64,000 nt of DNA, taken from Lachnospiraceae bacterium (GTDB lineage Bacteria > Bacillota > Clostridia > Lachnospirales > Lachnospiraceae). Location of the stretch: assembly GCA_017442865.1 (NCBI GenBank), contig JAFRXK010000013.1, forward strand, positions 56,321 to 120,320. The letters are read 5' to 3'. Under the pieces are notes generated by a model, which was not told the origin of the DNA, made no database searches, and was given only the letters and a program-made list of their open reading frames with translations. Position 1 is the stretch's first letter. The number at the start of each line of letters is the position of its first letter. This document shows positions 55,991-63,870 of this stretch, in pieces. Made by a program: the position numbers and the translations under genes.

Positions 55991-56392
55991 CTAAGCTAAT
56001 AATTTGCCCTCTTCTTTAGAATCAATTTTCTCTTTATCATCAGTTACTTGTTCAGGTAGTCCTTCATAACTAATCGTGCCAACTTTATAGATAATATATT
56101 CTCTCAACTCTGGAGAGCATTTATGAAATATATCAAGCAGCTTCTTATCTTCCTCTGAAAGTAAAATCTGATTTTCCACTACTTTAATATTATCCTCATC
56201 CACCCGGCCTAACAGATAATCCACGGACACGCCAAAAAAATCTGCAAATTTACATAATGTATCTGGATCTGGCTTGTTGGAATTACATTCATATTTACTT
56301 ATCGCATTATTTGTTAGTCCTAAAGCTTCCCCGAGCTCTGCTTGTGACAACTTTTTTTTTCTTCTAAGCTCTCTTAATTTAATTGATAACAT
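55991..56392 (-). CDS. XRE family transcriptional regulator
   Basis: 133 residues. N-terminal HTH (LSQAELGEALGLTNNAISKYE) followed by NKPDPDTLCKFADFFGVSVDYLLGR, typical of SOS-independent and phage-type repressors; the rest is helical (SEEDKKLLDIFHKCSPELREYIIYKV). It is divergent from the other regulator and likely controls the operator between them. Confidence 0.92.
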   Translation of the reverse strand: MLSIKLRELRRKKKLSQAELGEALGLTNNAISKYECNSNKPDPDTLCKFADFFGVSVDYLLGRVDEDNIKVVENQILLSEEDKKLLDIFHKCSPELREYIIYKVGTISYEGLPEQVTDDKEKIDSKEEGKLLA

Positions 56393-56462
56393 ATAAAAAC
56401 CCCTCTTATAAAATTTTACAATGTTTGAAACATATTTTTATGTATTTTTTGGCGTCTATGTA

Positions 56463-56491
56463 TTGACATTAGCCGATTAGGCTAATATAAT
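56463..56491 (+). promoter_or_regulatory. Promoter with overlapping operator between the two XRE genes
   Basis: TTGACA (56463-56468), 17-nt spacer, TATAAT (56486-56491). Within the spacer lies the inverted repeat ATTAGCC-GATTA-GGCTAAT (56468-56486), and a half site AGCTAAT follows at about 56502. A repressor bound there would shut the promoter. Confidence 0.85.
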
Positions 56492-56531
56492 TATATATAT
56501 AAGCTAATTATTTAAACAAAGGAGAATAAGC

Positions 56532-56747
56532 ATGAAAAATAAACTACGAGAATTAAGGGGGGATAATAAATTAGCTGATACAGCTGCAAAAATTGGCATA
56601 TCACTTCAATATCTAAGCAAAATTGAAAAAGGGCAAAGAACTCCAAGCCTCAAGATTGCCTCTAAATTAAGCAATTATTATGATATCCCCATTGAGGAGC
56701 TATTTCCCAATATAATAGGAGGCGAAATAAATGTCAAAAACACATAA
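56532..56747 (+). CDS. Small XRE family regulator
   Basis: 71 residues, a single HTH: LADTAAKIGISLQYLSKIEKGQ then TPSLKIASKLSNYYDIPIEELF. AAAGGAG site. Cro-like size and position opposite the XRE repressor suggest a switch controlling the element. It overlaps the next gene by 17 bp. Confidence 0.9.
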   Translation: MKNKLRELRGDNKLADTAAKIGISLQYLSKIEKGQRTPSLKIASKLSNYYDIPIEELFPNIIGGEINVKNT

Positions 56748-57153
56748 AGCACTTACACGCTTTATTAAATTTCTAAAAAAACAAAATTTTGAACCTATTG
56801 TTTTAAAGTCAGAAAAAGAGCCTTTGTATTATATTATCTTTGCTGACGAGTTAATCTACTATGGTGTCCTTATAGGTTATATTGATGATTCCAACTACAT
56901 TTATCAAATGGGTGAGTTCTATTATGATGCTCTAACGTCCGAACCAATAAGCCTCGGTTATACCTGTGTAGCTAAAAGATTTTCAAAAAAATTTTTCAGT
57001 GCCTACATTAAATCTACTCACATAGATTATATGAACAGGCTATTAAAAGGATTTCCACCGCCTGAAAATCTTACTACAGATACACTCTCACTAAATGACT
57101 TAGTTAATAGCTTTATACAAAAACACACCATACTAAAGCTACATGTAGTGTGA
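56731..57153 (+). CDS. Hypothetical protein cotranscribed with the small XRE regulator
   Basis: 140 residues, no recognised family. It mixes helices and strands (FIKFLKKQNFEPIVLKS; LYYIIFADELIYYGVLIGYI; YIKSTHIDYMNRLLKGFPPPENL). No HExxH, so it is not an ImmA-type peptidase. It starts inside the end of the regulator gene with AGGAGG, so it belongs to its regulon. Confidence 0.65.
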   Translation: MSKTHKALTRFIKFLKKQNFEPIVLKSEKEPLYYIIFADELIYYGVLIGYIDDSNYIYQMGEFYYDALTSEPISLGYTCVAKRFSKKFFSAYIKSTHIDYMNRLLKGFPPPENLTTDTLSLNDLVNSFIQKHTILKLHVV

Positions 57154-57705
57154 TTACTGTTGGGAGCACAGTCACCCTCTCCGGCTGTGCTGACAAGAAT
57201 AATTACCGCATTCGGCGAAGCCTTTCTTTAATATGTATTATTTCCTAAAAAGCTTCGTCTGCAAACTAAAGTTAATTATTCTAAATAAAAATACTGTACA
57301 TTGACAACCTAGAAGTAATCCGGCAACGTGATATCAGACAGCTGTGATGAGCAGAAAGCGAAGCTGCTATTACGCCATGATTAACCTGTCACTCAACAGT
57401 GATAAAAGCGATGAACCGTTATATTGGTGAAGTAAAGGTTAAGGAGCGATAGATTTTAGCAGCGTGTATGGGGTTGCGTCCATATCGCGATAATCCTGGC
57501 TGATATGCTACTTGCGGGCGCGCGCCGGCGAAACAGGCACAGCAGATAATCAGTAATATAACTGCCGAGCATCTGACTGTATGATCCAGCGAGCTACTGG
57601 ATACCGGATTTACTTGTTATTTAATTATATATATTGGTCAGGATATGGCCACAATATTCATTATGTCTATATCTTGATCAATATATATAAAGGTGGTGCT
57701 TCAAT
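57154..57705. other. 552-bp non-coding, structured region upstream of the integrase
   Basis: No reading frame above 30 codons is convincing. Many local stems occur: AGCACAG/CTGTGCT (57171-57192), GCGAAGC with GCTTCGT, AGCAG/CTGCT, TCACT/AGTGA, ATCCAG/CTGGAT and a GC-rich block GGGCGCGCGCCGGC (about 57517-57530) that stands out in the A/T-rich surroundings. The 3' end carries the hairpin listed below. It may hold the attP core-site arms, an RNA or control signals. Confidence 0.5.
57625..57690 (+). promoter_or_regulatory. Large hairpin just before the integrase ribosome site
   Basis: 22-bp arms 57625-57646 and 57669-57690, with two G-U pairs, surround a loop of 22 nt. The ribosome site AAAGGTGG starts at the foot of the stem (57689-57697), so the structure could regulate integrase translation or be an integrase/excisionase arm site. 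Confidence 0.65.
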
Positions 57706-58641
57706 ATGCAAGTAAAAAATATTGATGTCTGTCTAAATGAGTTTATATATATAAAAAAGCTATGGGGACTGACCGATAAATCTATAGCTGATTATGAATC
57801 ATTTATATCTATGTTTACTAAATGGCTGCCTGACAAAAACATTTATGCTTTAAATAACGCTGTATTACTTGATTATGTTGATTATCATTTGAAGCGAAAA
57901 ATTTCAAAAGCAACCGTTGCAACTTATATCCGTCACGTCAAAGTTTTTTTATCCTGGCTATGCGAGGAATATAACTTGCAGCTTGCGGTTGAAAAAATGC
58001 CTGTGCCTAAGACGCCAAAGAAGAATCCTCGCATATACACTAATGATGAGATTACATCCATCTTTAATGTAATATATGGTGATGGTCGTTGGATTGATGT
58101 ACGCAACTGTGCGATTGTGTCACTTATGCTTGACAGTGGCCTCCGTCAGAGTGAGGTCAGCTTCATCAAGTCAAATGATGTTAATCTTAACAGCAAAATA
58201 ATTAATATCTTTGGTAAGGGCCAGAAAGAGCGATTTGTTCCTATTGGCAACACTACCAGCTTGTATATGAGTTATTATCAAAGTATATGCCCTTATTCAT
58301 CTCATGAATACTTTTTTGTAGGCAAAGATGGTGCTCAGATAACATCTAATACGATTAAATTATTTATGTCAAAAGCTTCAAGAAAGCTTCCATTTGAGTT
58401 TTCCAGTCATAAACTTCGCCATAATTTTGGTACAAATTTTCTTGTGGATATGTATGAAATCAAGGGCTGCATGGATATATACGCATTGAAGTCTCTTATG
58501 GGGCATGAGCAAATAAAAACTACTGAACGATATCTTCACGTAGCTAATCAGATAATATTCTCACGTTCACATACATCTCATGTAGACAGAATCAGTGGAA
58601 TTGCAGCACCTGTTCTTAATCAACGTGAGGCTTACCATTAG
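57706..58641 (+). CDS. int: Tyrosine recombinase/integrase of the element
   Basis: 311 residues, XerC/D-like. N-terminal SAM-like domain (about 5-95), catalytic domain with Arg in DSGLRQSEV, Lys in FGKGQKERFVP, HKLRHNFG (His-x-x-Arg), GHEQIKTTERYLHV with His and the nucleophile Tyr. The gene ends 6 bp before the attR repeat and points at the tRNA gene, as is usual for tRNA-targeted integrases. It is shorter than the Tn916/Tn1549 Int. Confidence 0.93.
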   Translation: MQVKNIDVCLNEFIYIKKLWGLTDKSIADYESFISMFTKWLPDKNIYALNNAVLLDYVDYHLKRKISKATVATYIRHVKVFLSWLCEEYNLQLAVEKMPVPKTPKKNPRIYTNDEITSIFNVIYGDGRWIDVRNCAIVSLMLDSGLRQSEVSFIKSNDVNLNSKIINIFGKGQKERFVPIGNTTSLYMSYYQSICPYSSHEYFFVGKDGAQITSNTIKLFMSKASRKLPFEFSSHKLRHNFGTNFLVDMYEIKGCMDIYALKSLMGHEQIKTTERYLHVANQIIFSRSHTSHVDRISGIAAPVLNQREAYH

Positions 58642-58646
58642 TATGT

Positions 58647-58736
58647 AAAATAAAAGCCGAAAACCCACTTCCCAGTTAAGCTTTCGACCTTTAGTGCGCC
58701 TCCAGGGGCTCGAACCCTGGACACCCTGATTAAGAG
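58647..58736 (-). repeat. Right attachment repeat (attR) overlapping tRNA-Lys
   Basis: 90 bp matching 31260-31349. It includes the tRNA 3' half and its terminator and ends in the anticodon loop at 58736. Cross-over probably occurs in or near the anticodon loop. Confidence 0.93.
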
Positions 58737-58767
58737 TCAGGTGCTCTACCAACTGAGCTAGAAGCGC
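58695..58767 (-). tRNA. tRNA-Lys (anticodon CTT)
   Basis: 73 nt. Acceptor GCGCTTC pairs with GAGGCGC, D arm AGCTCAGTTGGTAGAGC (core), anticodon loop CTCTTAA, T arm with GGTTCGAGCC. CCA is not encoded (A73 followed by CTA). Downstream, GTCGAAAGC/GTTTTCGGC plus TTTTATTTT is its terminator (about 58651-58689), carried in the element's repeat, so the gene is kept intact after integration. Confidence 0.97.
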
Positions 58768-58801
58768 ATATATTTGATATACTCTTTTGAGCACGTTCTT
58801 C

Positions 58802-58830
58802 ATTATATACTAACTGATTTTAAAATGCAA
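58802..58830 (-). promoter_or_regulatory. tRNA-Lys promoter
   Basis: Minus-strand TTGCAT (58825-58830), 17-nt spacer, TATAAT (58802-58807), 35 nt before the tRNA 5' end. Confidence 0.8.
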
Positions 58831-58970
58831 GTACTTTTTTTAAATTTTTTAAATTTTTTTTGAATAATCTTTTGAATCAGGTTTTTAGCTGTAAACACCT
58901 CAATTTCACTTTGGCAAGAATTCATGTCATAATTTCACAAACTTCTTCTCTTGCATTTTTTATCCGACAT

Positions 58971-59008
58971 ATAACAAAGCGGAAAGCCGCTGCCTCCTGC
59001 GACTTTCC
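58971..59008 (-). terminator. Terminator of the helveticin-J-like gene
   Basis: 10-bp stem GGAAAGTCGC/GCGGCTTTCC (59008-58999 with 58990-58981, one G-U) followed by GCTTTGTT on the minus strand. The rest of 58,831-59,065 is A/T-rich without other signals. Confidence 0.7.
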
Positions 59009-59065
59009 AATCTTATATTATAGCTGTTGAACAGACTTTCTTCATATCAAAATTTCCACTTGATT

Positions 59066-59968
59066 TTAGTCCCAAAGGCTCTTCTCGATGCGATAGATAT
59101 AGAACTCATTTGGGTTCTTGTGTGCGGTCACACTTACATAGAGATATGAACCCTTTATCTGGATACCCTCAACTTCATAACTAGCAGGCATTGACTCCAT
59201 TTCTCTCTTCACATAACCGCTACTAGTCTTTTTCCAAATCTTAGGGTTCTTCCATTTTTTCTCTCCTGTTGATTCAGCACCGGCAATATATACTGCGAAA
59301 CCATTGGAATACTCCAAACCCTGATTAGAACCCTCAGGACAGTCAACATAGAGTGCAGAAACATGCGCAGCACTGCTAAGTGCTTTGCCGCTGCTAACCT
59401 TAAGTATATCATCAACCGCATAGCGGCTGCATGTACCATCTTCCAAACGCACATAGAGATAATCTCCATCGCTTGTAACGGCAAGTTCCACACGCTTTGA
59501 GCTTGTGGTCCAATACTTCAAATCCTTCTTGTAATTTACTGTTTTATTTGCCTGATACTTAAAGCGTGTTACATAGTTGCCAAAGTTGTATTTTCCTCCA
59601 ACACCGTTACAAGTGCTCCAAAAATATCCGTACTTATCCATATCAAGAGATTGTGCGTGACCGAAGCCCTTAAGAATCATGCAGCTCTGTGCCTTGAAGC
59701 TGCCTGCTCCGCCGGAACGGGTGCAGTATGTCAGTACCATGTCATTGTCATTCAAACGCTGATATGCGTAAATCGCATTGTCGTTTACGATATAGGCTTT
59801 CTGTACCGCTTTGCGGGTTCCGCTCACATTCTTAAGCGAAGCGGCGTCAATTGTAGCCCATTTACGGTTCGGACCGTTGAAAGCACTGGCGTTTACAGAA
59901 ACGACAGACATCATCATCAAAACTGCTAATAAAGCACAAAAAGCTCTTGTTCTTTTAATTTTTTTCAT
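59066..59968 (-). CDS. Secreted helveticin-J family protein
   Basis: 300 residues with a signal peptide (AFCALLAVLMMMSVVSVNASA). Mature features resemble the class III bacteriocin helveticin J: AYIVNDNAIYAYQRLNDNDMVLTYC, MILKGFGHAQSLDM and YFWSTCNGVGG, and VELAVTSDGDYLYVRL (beta-propeller blades). Helveticin J is a heat-labile bacteriocin; many homologues in non-lactobacilli have unproven activity. AGGGAGG site, own promoter (60097-60125), single gene next to the element, but outside of its right boundary. Confidence 0.72.
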   Translation of the reverse strand: MKKIKRTRAFCALLAVLMMMSVVSVNASAFNGPNRKWATIDAASLKNVSGTRKAVQKAYIVNDNAIYAYQRLNDNDMVLTYCTRSGGAGSFKAQSCMILKGFGHAQSLDMDKYGYFWSTCNGVGGKYNFGNYVTRFKYQANKTVNYKKDLKYWTTSSKRVELAVTSDGDYLYVRLEDGTCSRYAVDDILKVSSGKALSSAAHVSALYVDCPEGSNQGLEYSNGFAVYIAGAESTGEKKWKNPKIWKKTSSGYVKREMESMPASYEVEGIQIKGSYLYVSVTAHKNPNEFYIYRIEKSLWD

Positions 59969-60096
59969 GATTTCCTCCCTAATCCATACAAAAAATTTAT
60001 TAATTACTTCATGTGTGATATTTGTTCCAAAGCAAATGTTTTAATCAAGACCACGAGGCAATGGTCAACAAAACACTGCCAATTCACAACCTCATA

Positions 60097-60125
60097 ATCT
60101 TACCTCGGATATTGGGATTTGTCAA
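60097..60125 (-). promoter_or_regulatory. Promoter of the helveticin-J-like gene
   Basis: Minus-strand TTGACA (60120-60125), 17-nt spacer, TAAGAT (60097-60102). It leaves a leader of about 120 nt containing hairpin GACCA/TGGTC. The region 60,126-60,402 upstream shows no supported gene. Confidence 0.7.
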
Positions 60126-60402
60126 CTATTTTCTCTTTTAAGTTTTTGTACTTTTACCTCCTTCTTTTTACTTTTTATACATATATTTATCTCTCGTTTT
60201 TGTTGCAGGCCTTATTTGCTTCATCCAGAGACTTTCTTATTTTTTTTATTTTTTTATTAACATCTGAACAGAAATATGCTTTCTTACATAACCTGTTTTT
60301 CATTTTGCCATTTAACTTCATATCATTCTGACCGCCCTGCAAACCGAACTTTATATATATTATGAAGTATAAAACATTATGCAACCGTATTTTGACTAAT
60401 GC

Positions 60403-61044
60403 CTATCTGTACGCAATAAGCTTGCAGATTTTATTGCCATGTCTTACAAAACGCTCTTCGTATTCTGTCATGACATTTCCTTCTGCCATATCGCTGCTAT
60501 GAAGGTCCGTTGTATACCCGGCAATCTTCCAGCCTGCCTGAGGTATTGATTCAAGAGAGTAGTTGAAAAGGTCTGTGTTGTCGGTCTTAAATTCTACCAC
60601 CCCGTCATCCTTTAAAATGCTTCTGTAGCGGTTCATAAACTGTGGCGAGGTCAGTCTTCTCTTTGCATGCCTGTCCTTTGGCCACGGGTCAGAAAAATTC
60701 AGATATATTCTGTCAACCTCTCCCGGCGCAAATATTAACGGCAGTGCTTCAGCATTAAGACACAGCAAATAAAGATTTTTAATTTCTTCTTCCTCTGCCT
60801 CAAGCTTTTGAACAGCACGCACAAGCACGCTTGAAAACATCTCGATTCCGACAAAATTCACATCAGGGTTATTCTTTGCCTGCTCCAGAATAAACTTTCC
60901 CTTTCCCATGCCAACCTCTATGCGGATTGGATTATCATTTCCAAACAGGCTGTTCCAATTGCCGAAATACTGCTGCGGATTTTCTATAACGTATCTGCTT
61001 TCCTCAAGTGCCTGCCTTGCTCCTTTAACATTTCTTAATCTCAT
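60403..61044 (-). CDS. trmB: tRNA (guanine-N7-)-methyltransferase
   Basis: 213 residues. SAM motif EVGMGKGKFI, NFVGIEMFSSV, LNFSDPWPKDRHAKRRLT (diagnostic DPWPKxRHxKRR), FKTDNTDLFNYS and TEYEERF. It makes m7G46 of tRNAs. AAAGGAAC ahead of the ATG. Single gene. Confidence 0.97.
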   Translation of the reverse strand: MRLRNVKGARQALEESRYVIENPQQYFGNWNSLFGNDNPIRIEVGMGKGKFILEQAKNNPDVNFVGIEMFSSVLVRAVQKLEAEEEEIKNLYLLCLNAEALPLIFAPGEVDRIYLNFSDPWPKDRHAKRRLTSPQFMNRYRSILKDDGVVEFKTDNTDLFNYSLESIPQAGWKIAGYTTDLHSSDMAEGNVMTEYEERFVRHGNKICKLIAYR

Positions 61045-61181
61045 ATCAAAAGTTCCTTTCAGCTTTTAACAAAATAATACTATTTAAATAACATTTTTTC
61101 AATATCGCCTTAGTAAGTATATCTGATTAACATTCCTTTAACAATAATAATTTAAATTTAATAAAATAAATTCGTTTTTTT

Positions 61182-61210
61182 GTGACAATCCTCGAAAAAT
61201 GTTGTATTAT
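61182..61210 (+). promoter_or_regulatory. Likely promoter of the carboxypeptidase gene
   Basis: GTGACA (61182-61187), 17-nt spacer, TATTAT (61205-61210), leaving a leader of about 120 nt. Confidence 0.5.
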
Positions 61211-61337
61211 ACAGTTATAGAAATAATTTTGTAAACCAATCCGCTTATGCGGTTTTCGATATTTGTATATATTAACACTAAAACTTTTATTTTTAAAGAA
61301 CAACACTGTAACTTTTATTTTAAAATTGGAGAATCAC

Positions 61338-62762
61338 ATGAAATTAACATATATAGCCAGAAGAATCAAAGTCTTTACGGCAGCGGTATGTCTATTAACT
61401 GCTGCTTTTACTAATAATACATCTTATTTTGCACACGCAACAGAGCAGGAGCCCGAAATCATCTACAGTTCGCCATATGTCACTACAGACAACTGGCCGG
61501 CTGCGCCTGCCATATCCGCACGCTCTGCAATTCTTATAAATGTCAACACAGGAACAATTCTGTATGATAAAGACTGCGATGCAAAAAAATACCCCGCAAG
61601 CATGACAAAGGTTATGACCGCACTCCTTACAATTGAAAATACTGCGCTCAGCGACACAGTAACATACTCTGACAATGCAGTATTTGATCTTGAAGAGGGG
61701 GCTTCTTATCTTGCGCTCAATTATGGTGAGCAGCTTACCGTGGAGCAAAGCCTCTATGGACTTATGCTTGCCTCGGCAAATGACGTTGCAAACGGACTTG
61801 CAATATATACAAGCGGCTCAATCGGCAATTTTGTTAATAAGATGAATGAACGCGCCGCTCAGATTGGCTGCACAAATACACATTTTGCAAATGCTAACGG
61901 TCTTCATGACGACAATCATTATACCAGCTGCCACGATATGGCGTTAATTATGATTGAGGCCATAAAAAACAACACATTTCTTGGCATATGCTCAACCGAG
62001 TATTACGAAATACCGCCTACGAACATGCAGCCTGAGACCAGACGCCTTAGAATGCTTCACAAGATGATGAACCCGACAGACCAGTATTACTATCCTTACT
62101 GCATCTGCGGCAAGACCGGTTATACTGACGAAGCAGGCACAACACTTGTCACCTACTGCAAAAAGGACAATATGGAGCTTATAAGTGTCATTATGGACAG
62201 CTATTTCACCCAGTATGATGATACAATTGCTCTTATGAACTACGGCTTTGACAACTTTACATTATACAACATGTCAGACCACAGCTCCCATGATGCAGGA
62301 AGCATGATAAAAAATTCTCTGCTATCCTCCATACTGCCTTCCACATCATCACTTATACAGGTTGACCCAAAAAGCAGTATTATCCTGCCTTCATATGAAA
62401 GCCCTGATTCAGTAGAGTCTGTAATAACCTATGATGACAATAATGCAGGCAAAAGCAATGTGGCGGCAAACATAGCCTACTATTACAACAATATAAAAAT
62501 CGGTGAATCCACCTTAAGATTTAAGGATACAGAGGATATCTCCACTTATGATTACATGAATTCAGAAAAGCAGCAGCAGTCGGTAGACATTTTTGCTCAT
62601 GATGACAAAATTCTTATCACCAAAAGCCAGCTTGCATTATATATAACATATACAATTCTCGCAATCATATTATTAATTATAATCATAATATATTTTAGTC
62701 CTTCAAACCGCAGGCGGCGTCAAAAGCGAAGAACAGGGCTGAATCTGAACAGATACGATTAA
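61338..62762 (+). CDS. D-alanyl-D-alanine carboxypeptidase (S11 family, PBP5/DacF-like)
   Basis: 474 residues. Signal peptide (AAVCLLTAAFTNNTSYFAHA), catalytic SMTKVMTA (SxxK), LASANDVANG (SxN) and CGKTGYTDEAGT (KTG), and a C-terminal domain (about 330-425). Unlike classical DacA, it ends with a full membrane helix (LYITYTILAIILLIIIIIYFS) and a basic tail. It trims the terminal D-Ala of the peptidoglycan stem. The ATG at 61338 follows TTGGAG; upstream codons do not fit a signal. Confidence 0.93.
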   Translation: MKLTYIARRIKVFTAAVCLLTAAFTNNTSYFAHATEQEPEIIYSSPYVTTDNWPAAPAISARSAILINVNTGTILYDKDCDAKKYPASMTKVMTALLTIENTALSDTVTYSDNAVFDLEEGASYLALNYGEQLTVEQSLYGLMLASANDVANGLAIYTSGSIGNFVNKMNERAAQIGCTNTHFANANGLHDDNHYTSCHDMALIMIEAIKNNTFLGICSTEYYEIPPTNMQPETRRLRMLHKMMNPTDQYYYPYCICGKTGYTDEAGTTLVTYCKKDNMELISVIMDSYFTQYDDTIALMNYGFDNFTLYNMSDHSSHDAGSMIKNSLLSSILPSTSSLIQVDPKSSIILPSYESPDSVESVITYDDNNAGKSNVAANIAYYYNNIKIGESTLRFKDTEDISTYDYMNSEKQQQSVDIFAHDDKILITKSQLALYITYTILAIILLIIIIIYFSPSNRRRRQKRRTGLNLNRYD

Positions 62763-62796
62763 ACAGCAGCATTTAGGCGTATATATTATAAAGCAC

Positions 62797-62829
62797 AAGG
62801 CTGAAACCATTTATAATGATTTCAGCCTT
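62797..62829. terminator. Terminator shared by the carboxypeptidase and exonuclease genes
   Basis: 10-bp stem AAGGCTGAAA/TTTCAGCCTT (62797-62806 with 62820-62829). The stop codon of the convergent exonuclease gene (62811) lies in the loop, so its last codons form one arm. Confidence 0.7.
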
Positions 62830-63761
62830 CTTTCACGTCTCTTTTTCCTAAGCTCGTTTCTGCGCTCTCTTATCATCTGAACCGTATCCTCGTCGGTTAT
62901 CTTAAGTGTTTTTACGGCAAAAACCCCTCCATCATCACTCTTTTTAACTCTTATCTTTCCTTTCAGATACCCATGCTTTGAACAATATGCCACGCAAAGA
63001 TATATTTTTCCGGACGGAAACCACTTTATGCGCTTTCTGAGCAGTTTTCCGCATTGATAACATCTGGTAGATAATACATCCTTATCCTCCATCAGCTCCT
63101 CCCTGGAATCATAAACCTTTGAAACATATTTCGAATAATTTCCGAACACAAGATATATTTCATCCTTTTTAGAACGTGGCGGAGCATAATAATCAACAGA
63201 AAAATTACCCTTAACGCATTCAAGGTTCATCTTCTGCATAATTTTTGCGGTATAATATGCGTCATCATACGCCCTGTGGAACGGTCTGTCCTTCTCTAAA
63301 GCCAGCATGTCCACTGCATCCTCCAGCGAACGGCGTATCTTACCATCCTCATATAATAAACTGAACATCTTTTGAATATCAAAATAATAAAGCGGTGCCG
63401 AAAATGGATTTTTCACTCCAAAAAACCTGAAATTCCTCTGAAGCTCCGTCAAATCCGAAACACCCCATATACACATGGTATAATCCTCGCCGCACCATTT
63501 TATAAAATCATCAGCGACCTTCTTAAAATAGCGTGCCTTCTTCAGATCACTTTCACTGATATTTATGACATCCTTTGTAATATGGTGAAGCTTTTTATAC
63601 ACCTGAGGTCTTACAAACTCGCTGAATTTGCCGATAATATTCTTTTCACTATCTAATTTAACGGCTCCTATTTCAACTATTTCAAAAGGAAGTCCCTCAA
63701 CCTCATTCTCTTTTCCGAAAGCACTTTGGTTCCATTCCAGGTCTAATACAATATAATTCAT
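62811..63761 (-). CDS. 3'-5' exonuclease of the DnaQ/KapD type with a zinc-ribbon-like C-terminus
   Basis: 316 residues. Exo I IVLDLEWNQS (Asp, Glu), FEIVEIGAV, Exo II MCIWGVSDLTEL (Asp) and Exo III FHRAYDDAYYTAKI (His, Asp) show a full DEDDh active site. The C-terminal part has CYQCGK...LCVAYCSKHG, a possible zinc site, and a basic tail (RRNELRKKRRERR) able to bind RNA or DNA. Like ERI1/KapD-like enzymes, it may process RNA ends. The start at 63761 follows AGGATGATTGGC; upstream methionines lack sites. Confidence 0.88.
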   Translation of the reverse strand: MNYIVLDLEWNQSAFGKENEVEGLPFEIVEIGAVKLDSEKNIIGKFSEFVRPQVYKKLHHITKDVINISESDLKKARYFKKVADDFIKWCGEDYTMCIWGVSDLTELQRNFRFFGVKNPFSAPLYYFDIQKMFSLLYEDGKIRRSLEDAVDMLALEKDRPFHRAYDDAYYTAKIMQKMNLECVKGNFSVDYYAPPRSKKDEIYLVFGNYSKYVSKVYDSREELMEDKDVLSTRCYQCGKLLRKRIKWFPSGKIYLCVAYCSKHGYLKGKIRVKKSDDGGVFAVKTLKITDEDTVQMIRERRNELRKKRRERRLKSL

Positions 63762-63828
63762 GCCAATCATCCTATAATTCATTAAACAAAAAGGCAAACA
63801 CACCAAATGATATGTCTGCCTCAGGATA

Positions 63829-63870
63829 CGTCCCCGGCGCGATTCGAACGCGCGGCCTTTCGCTTAGGAG
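63829..63870 (-). pseudogene. 3' half of tRNA-Arg (CCT): attachment-site fragment
   Basis: Contains G73, acceptor 3' side CGGGGAC, T arm with GTTCGAATC, variable region, the 3' anticodon stem GCGAA and anticodon loop CTCCTAA. Immediately upstream the expected 5' anticodon-stem arm TTCGC is missing; the sequence changes to GGGGCTT, so the tRNA is cut at the anticodon loop. Same arrangement as at 31260-31349. Confidence 0.75.

Larger units (their letters stand above)
31350..58736. mobile_element. 27.4-kb integrative conjugative element, Tn1549/CTn-like, in tRNA-Lys(CTT)
   Basis: Bounded by 90-bp direct repeats whose offset (27,387 bp) gives the unit size. It carries an integrase beside the intact tRNA end, a full set of transfer genes (VirD4-, VirB4-, VirB6-, PrgI-like, Maff2, MobC, relaxase), single-strand binding protein, ArdC-like protein, regulators and cargo. 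The gene order matches the Clostridioides CTn2/4/5 and Tn1549 group from general knowledge, but it uses a short XerD-type recombinase at a tRNA. No excisionase gene is recognised. The complete modules suggest that it can still move. Confidence 0.92.

Noticed and set aside
57345..57435. 27-codon frame (MSRKRSCYYAMINL...) in the region upstream of the integrase
   Set aside because: No ribosome site; it overlaps predicted stems. Kept only as part of the structured region.
31350..58736. Antibiotic resistance or restriction-modification cargo on the element
   Set aside because: Every gene above about 60 codons was inspected; none resembles a resistance determinant, methylase or nuclease apart from the relaxase.
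58567..58803. Reading frame of 78 codons on the minus strand running through tRNA-Lys
   Set aside because: It translates the tRNA itself (the well-known LVEHLTLNQGVQGSSPW artefact) and has no ribosome site.
60187..60321. 44-codon minus-strand frame downstream of trmB (lysine-rich)
   Set aside because: Composition is plausible for a small basic protein, but the ribosome site is weak, and no other support is visible.
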